From: Roseicella sp. DB1501
Lineage (GTDB): Bacteria; Pseudomonadota; Alphaproteobacteria; Acetobacterales; Acetobacteraceae
Direction of reading: 5' to 3'
Length of the DNA: 64,000 bases
NCBI RefSeq assembly: GCF_013112485.1
Contig: NZ_JABFHG010000002.1
Location: 62,001-126,000 of the forward strand
Below are positions 60,580 through 64,000 of the stretch, one piece after another. Each line of letters starts with the position of its first letter. Position 1 is the stretch's first letter. The notes below the pieces were generated by a model that saw nothing but the letters and a program-made list of their open reading frames with translations, ran no database searches and was not told the origin of the DNA. Both the position numbers and the translations under genes were made by a program.

Positions 60580-62660
60580 GCGCTCGGCCCTTCCTGCAGC
60601 GTGATGACGATGTTGCCGAAGCCGTCGAGCATGGCGCTCGCCCCCGGCGGGACCAGGCAGGTGCAATCGTATTCCTCGATGATCGCCGGCCCCTCGACGG
60701 GGCTCGTTAGCGAGGACCGTGCCACCACCGCCGTTTCCCGCCAGCCGGGCTCGCGGCCGAAATAGGCGCGGCGGCTGGCCTGGGGCGGGCGGATGCTGCG
60801 CGGCGAAAGGCGCTCCGGCAGGCGCGGGCGGTCCGGCAGGCCGGTGCCGATCACCTGCAGGGTGACGAACTCCACCGGCTCCCCGGCGCCGGCGCGATGG
60901 CCATAGGTGCGCTCATGCTCGGCGCCGTAGCGCTCCTCGACGATCTCCGGTCCCTCCCCGGCGGCGAAGCCGACCTGCAGCTCGAAGGACTGGCCCTGGT
61001 AGCGCAGCGTCGCGCCGCGGCGGATGGCGATCCGCTCTGGTGGGAAGCCCTGGGCCCGCAGCCGCATCCGCGCCTCCTCCTCCAGCACCACCGCGGCCGT
61101 CTCCAGCGCCGCCGGGTCGAGGCCGCGCGCCGGGTGCCGCCAGGAGCGCGAGAGATGCAGCTCGACATCCGAGGCGAGCAGGCCGAGCGCCGAGAAGACG
61201 CCGGCCGAGGGCGGCACCACCACCCGCCTCATGCCGAGCGCCCGCGCCATGCCGGCGGCGAAGAGCGGGCCGTTGCCGCCGAAGGCGACGAGGGCGAAGC
61301 CGCGCGGGTCCCGCCCCCGCTCGGAGGAGACGGCCTTGATGGCGCGGATCATGTTCGAGGCGGCGATCAGATGCGCGCCATGCGCCGCCTCCTCCGGGCC
61401 GAGGCCGAGCGGCGCGGCGACGCGCTCGGCGATGGCGGCGCGCGAGGCGGCGGCGTCGATCGGCAGGGCGCCGCCAACCAGCGCCTCCGGGTTCAGGTAG
61501 CCGAGGACGACATTGGCATCCGTCACCGTCGGCTGGCTGTTGCCCTGGCCGTAGCAGACCGGCCCCGGCCAGGCGCCGGCGCTCTCCGGCCCCACCTGCG
61601 GCGCGCCGGCGGCGTCGAGCCAGATCAGCGAGCCGCCGCCGGCGCCGACCTCGGCCAGGTCGATCGCCGGCACCTTGAGCTGGTAGCCGGCGCCCGAGAG
61701 CAGGCGCGAGCCGACCATGATGCCGCCGCCGACGCTGTACTCGCCGGCCCGCGTCACCTCGCCGCCCTCGATGACGCCGGCCTTGGCCGTGGTGCCGCCC
61801 ATGTCGAAGGAGATGGCGTCGGCGAGGCCGATGCGCCGGGCCAGCATCTGCACGCCGATGACGCCGGCGGCCGGCCCGCTCTCCACCACATGCACCGGCA
61901 GCCGCGCCGCCTCCGCCGCCGGCATCAGCCCGCCGGAGGATTGCATCAGCAGCAGCGGCGCGGCGAGGCCGGAGCCCCGCAGGTCGCGCGACAGCGCGAT
62001 GAGGTAGCGGCCGAGGATGGGGCCGAGATAGGCGTTGATGACGGTGGTCGAGCTGCGCTCGTACTCCTTCATCTCCGGCAGCACCTCGACGCTGAGCGAG
62101 ACCGGCAGGCCGGGGGCGAGGCGGGCGACGATCTCGCCGATCCGCCGCTCATGCGCCGGATTGGCGTAGGCATGCAGCAGGCAGACGGCGATGGCCTCGA
62201 CGCCCTCGGCGAGGAGCTGCGCGACGGCGGCCTCCGCCGCCGCCTCGTCCAGCGGCCGCTCCACCTCGCCGCGCACATTCACCCGCTCCGGCACGCCGAG
62301 GCGGAGATGCCGCGGCACCAGCGGCGCCGGCTTCTCCCAGCGCAGGTCGTAGAGGCGGGGCATGCGCAGCGTGCGGATCTCCAGCACGTCGCGGAAACCC
62401 TCGGTGGTGATGAGGCCGGTCTTCGCCCCCTTGTGCTCCAGGATGGCGTTGGAGGCGACGGTGGTGGCGTGCAGGATCTCCTCCACCTCGCCCGGCGCGA
62501 TACCGGCCTCGGCGAAGAGCGCGCCCAGCCCCTCGACGATGGCACGGCCGTAATCGCCGACCGAGGAGCTGACCTTGCGGGTGCGCAGCGCGCCGTCCGT
62601 CCCGATGGCCACGAGATCGGTGAAGGTGCCGCCGATATCGGCCGCGACGCGCCAGCTCAT
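60576..62660 (-). CDS. Hydantoinase A/oxoprolinase-type subunit (pair 2)
   Basis: A 694-residue ATP-dependent subunit. The loop AADIGGTFTDLVAIG starts the protein, followed by ILHATTVASNAILEHKGAKTGLITT, ISFDMGGTTAKAGVIEGGEV and VGAGGGSLIWLDAAGAPQVGPESAG. The Y-E-R-S-S-T-T-V-I-N-A-Y-L segment is conserved in the family. Both ends overlap neighbours by 4 nt (with hyuB2 and dctP). It belongs to a different subgroup from the HyuA at 55415, as seen from the region after DMGGT and the C-terminal CTCLVPPG. Confidence 0.95.
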   Translation of the reverse strand: MSWRVAADIGGTFTDLVAIGTDGALRTRKVSSSVGDYGRAIVEGLGALFAEAGIAPGEVEEILHATTVASNAILEHKGAKTGLITTEGFRDVLEIRTLRMPRLYDLRWEKPAPLVPRHLRLGVPERVNVRGEVERPLDEAAAEAAVAQLLAEGVEAIAVCLLHAYANPAHERRIGEIVARLAPGLPVSLSVEVLPEMKEYERSSTTVINAYLGPILGRYLIALSRDLRGSGLAAPLLLMQSSGGLMPAAEAARLPVHVVESGPAAGVIGVQMLARRIGLADAISFDMGGTTAKAGVIEGGEVTRAGEYSVGGGIMVGSRLLSGAGYQLKVPAIDLAEVGAGGGSLIWLDAAGAPQVGPESAGAWPGPVCYGQGNSQPTVTDANVVLGYLNPEALVGGALPIDAAASRAAIAERVAAPLGLGPEEAAHGAHLIAASNMIRAIKAVSSERGRDPRGFALVAFGGNGPLFAAGMARALGMRRVVVPPSAGVFSALGLLASDVELHLSRSWRHPARGLDPAALETAAVVLEEEARMRLRAQGFPPERIAIRRGATLRYQGQSFELQVGFAAGEGPEIVEERYGAEHERTYGHRAGAGEPVEFVTLQVIGTGLPDRPRLPERLSPRSIRPPQASRRAYFGREPGWRETAVVARSSLTSPVEGPAIIEEYDCTCLVPPGASAMLDGFGNIVITLQEGPSA

Positions 62661-64000
62661 GCCAGGCGCTCCCGCGTCACGGCGGGTAAGGGCCCGCGCC
62701 GCGCCGCGTGCTCCTGCCGCAGCGCCTCGGTCGCCGCCGCATCCACCCGCCAGTCGGGCGTGAGGACGACGCCGTAGTCGCGCCGCGCCGCCTCGCGCGA
62801 GACGAGGCCGTTGCGGGCGTCGCGCAGCACCAGGGCCGGGTCACGCGCCAACGGGTCGCCCCAGCCGCCGCCGCCCGGCACCTCCAGGCGGAAGAGGTCG
62901 TCGCGCTTCAGGGTGATGCAGAATTTCGAGGGCAGCGCCTCGGTCACGCCGTCCCGCACCAGCCAGTTCATCGAGGGGGCGCCGGCGCCGCCGCCCTGCA
63001 GGCCGAAGGGCAGGAAGGCGCGGCGGTCGGCGCGCACCTGCAGCACGCCCTCTTCCTCCAGGAAGCGGTATTCGCGGCAGAAGGGCGCGCCGCCGCGATA
63101 CTGGCCGGGGCCCATGGTGTCGGGCAGGAATTCGTAGCGCGTGACCTGGATCGGCTGCTCCGCCTCCGTCACCTCGATCGAGGGCGAGGCCATGTTGGCG
63201 AACATGTGGCTGTTGCCGTCACAGCCATCGGCGAAGGGCCGGCCGCCCCAGGCGGAGCAGGTGAAGTCGACATAGATGAAGGGCTCGCGCCGCACCCCGT
63301 CGCCGCCCGGCACCCGCCGCCAGCCGCCGATGGAGACGCCGAGATTGCCGCCGTCACCGGCCGCGCCGACACGGTCCGGCAGCATCTGCGCCAGGGCGCC
63401 GAAGAGGCAGTCGACCATGCGGAAGCCGGTGAGGCCGCGCGCGGCGCAGGCGGCCGGCAGCACGGCATTGGCGATGGTGCCCTCGGGCGCCACCACCTCG
63501 ATGGCGCGGAAATACCCCTCGTTGTTCGGGATGTTGGCCGGCAGGATGCTGCGGATGCCGCAATAGCTGGCCGAGCGGGTGAAGCTCAGCGTGTTGTTGA
63601 TCGCGCCCTTCACCTGCGGGCTGGTGCCGGTCCAGTCCACCAGCATGCGGTCGCCGCGCTTCTCGACCCGCACGCGGAGCGGGATCGGCTTGCCGAGCTC
63701 GACGCCGTCGTCGTCGATATGGTCCTCGAAGCGCCACTCGCCGTCCGGCAGCGCGCGCAGCGCCGCGCGGGTCAGCGCCTCGGCATGGTCGAGCAGCGCC
63801 GCCATATGGAGCCGCGTCTTCCCGACCCCGGCGCGGGCGACCAGGTCGCGGAAGGCGCGCTCGGCGATGGTGCAGGCGGCGAGCTGGGCGCGGAGGTCGC
63901 CGAAGACCTTCACCGGAACGCGGACATTGCGCTCGATCAGCGCCTCCAGCGTCTCGTTCCTCCGGCCGCGCTCGTAGAGGCGGAGCGGCGGGATGCGCAG
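62657..64000 (-). CDS. Hydantoinase B/oxoprolinase-type subunit (pair 2, partial)
   Basis: The C-terminal 447 codons of a HyuB-type protein whose start lies beyond the window. The reading frame continues to the last base (LRIPPLRLYERGRRNETLEAL at the edge), so the ATG at 63913 is internal. Family segments are DWTGTSPQVKGAINNTLSFT, MVDCLFGALAQMLPDR, TRYEFLPDTMGPGQYRGGAPFCREY and GGGGWGDPLARDP. It overlaps hyuA2 by 4 nt (ATGA). It is the first visible gene of the operon. Confidence 0.94.
   Translation of the reverse strand: MRIPPLRLYERGRRNETLEALIERNVRVPVKVFGDLRAQLAACTIAERAFRDLVARAGVGKTRLHMAALLDHAEALTRAALRALPDGEWRFEDHIDDDGVELGKPIPLRVRVEKRGDRMLVDWTGTSPQVKGAINNTLSFTRSASYCGIRSILPANIPNNEGYFRAIEVVAPEGTIANAVLPAACAARGLTGFRMVDCLFGALAQMLPDRVGAAGDGGNLGVSIGGWRRVPGGDGVRREPFIYVDFTCSAWGGRPFADGCDGNSHMFANMASPSIEVTEAEQPIQVTRYEFLPDTMGPGQYRGGAPFCREYRFLEEEGVLQVRADRRAFLPFGLQGGGAGAPSMNWLVRDGVTEALPSKFCITLKRDDLFRLEVPGGGGWGDPLARDPALVLRDARNGLVSREAARRDYGVVLTPDWRVDAAATEALRQEHAARRGPLPAVTRERLA

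Noticed and set aside
62657-63913. Full-length gene starting at the ATG at 63913
   Set aside because: The frame and HyuB-type homology continue to the window edge, so that ATG is internal and the gene is truncated by the window.

Overview
The window is very GC-rich and gene-dense, and looks chromosomal. Its gene content points to an alphaproteobacterium of the Acetobacteraceae (Roseomonas-like). That placement is inferred from quinoprotein alcohol dehydrogenases, several orphan Bug/TctC-type binding proteins, a Bpt aminoacyl-transferase, a DUF3141 protein and an RTX-like protein. I saw no rRNA, tRNA, CRISPR array, insertion sequence or prophage. Dispersed and local repeats are present, mostly in gaps between genes.

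Layout. 0-8.1 kb: two PQQ-dependent alcohol dehydrogenases, both with the Asp-x-Asp signature of lanthanide-type enzymes. The first sits beside a Rieske protein. The second is followed by a cytochrome c and a periplasmic binding-protein-like gene, the xoxF-xoxG-xoxJ arrangement. A PHA depolymerase and a GST lie between them. 8.5-16.6 kb: Mpo1-like protein, MFS exporter, calcium-binding repeat protein, Dps with a perfect terminator, ParE, and small ORFs. 16.6-28.9 kb: zinc alcohol dehydrogenase, DapA-like lyase, penicillin-acylase-family hydrolase, Bpt, SPL-like radical SAM enzyme, RraA-like protein, ParC, RecO and an SbmA/BacA-like transporter. 28.9-33.6 kb: a PepSY/response regulator/histidine kinase operon with a paired direct-repeat operator, then greB behind five 15-bp repeats, then a ROK-type protein with its motifs in permuted order. 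33.6-42.8 kb: alpha/beta hydrolase, two Bug proteins, a CoA-transferase with swapped half-domains, a KGG stress protein, a TonB-like protein and a DUF3141 protein. 42.8-53.3 kb: catabolic genes (Bug, enoyl-CoA hydratase, N-acyl-D-amino-acid deacylase, CDO-like cupin, quinone reductase, SDR, hydroxyacyl-CoA dehydrogenase, ThDP enzyme, Bug).

53.3-64 kb is one minus-strand operon: hyuB2-hyuA2-dctP-dctQ-dctM-hyuA1-hyuB1-maoC. Six of its seven junctions are 4-nt start/stop overlaps and the seventh is a 4-nt gap. A TRAP importer is therefore co-expressed with two different ATP-dependent hydantoinase/oxoprolinase pairs, which suggests uptake and stepwise opening of a cyclic amide or similar carboxylic compound. 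This operon and the two permuted proteins are the most unusual content.

Starts were chosen from Shine-Dalgarno spacing, overlaps and signal peptides. Many longer open frames exist because of the GC content and were discarded.
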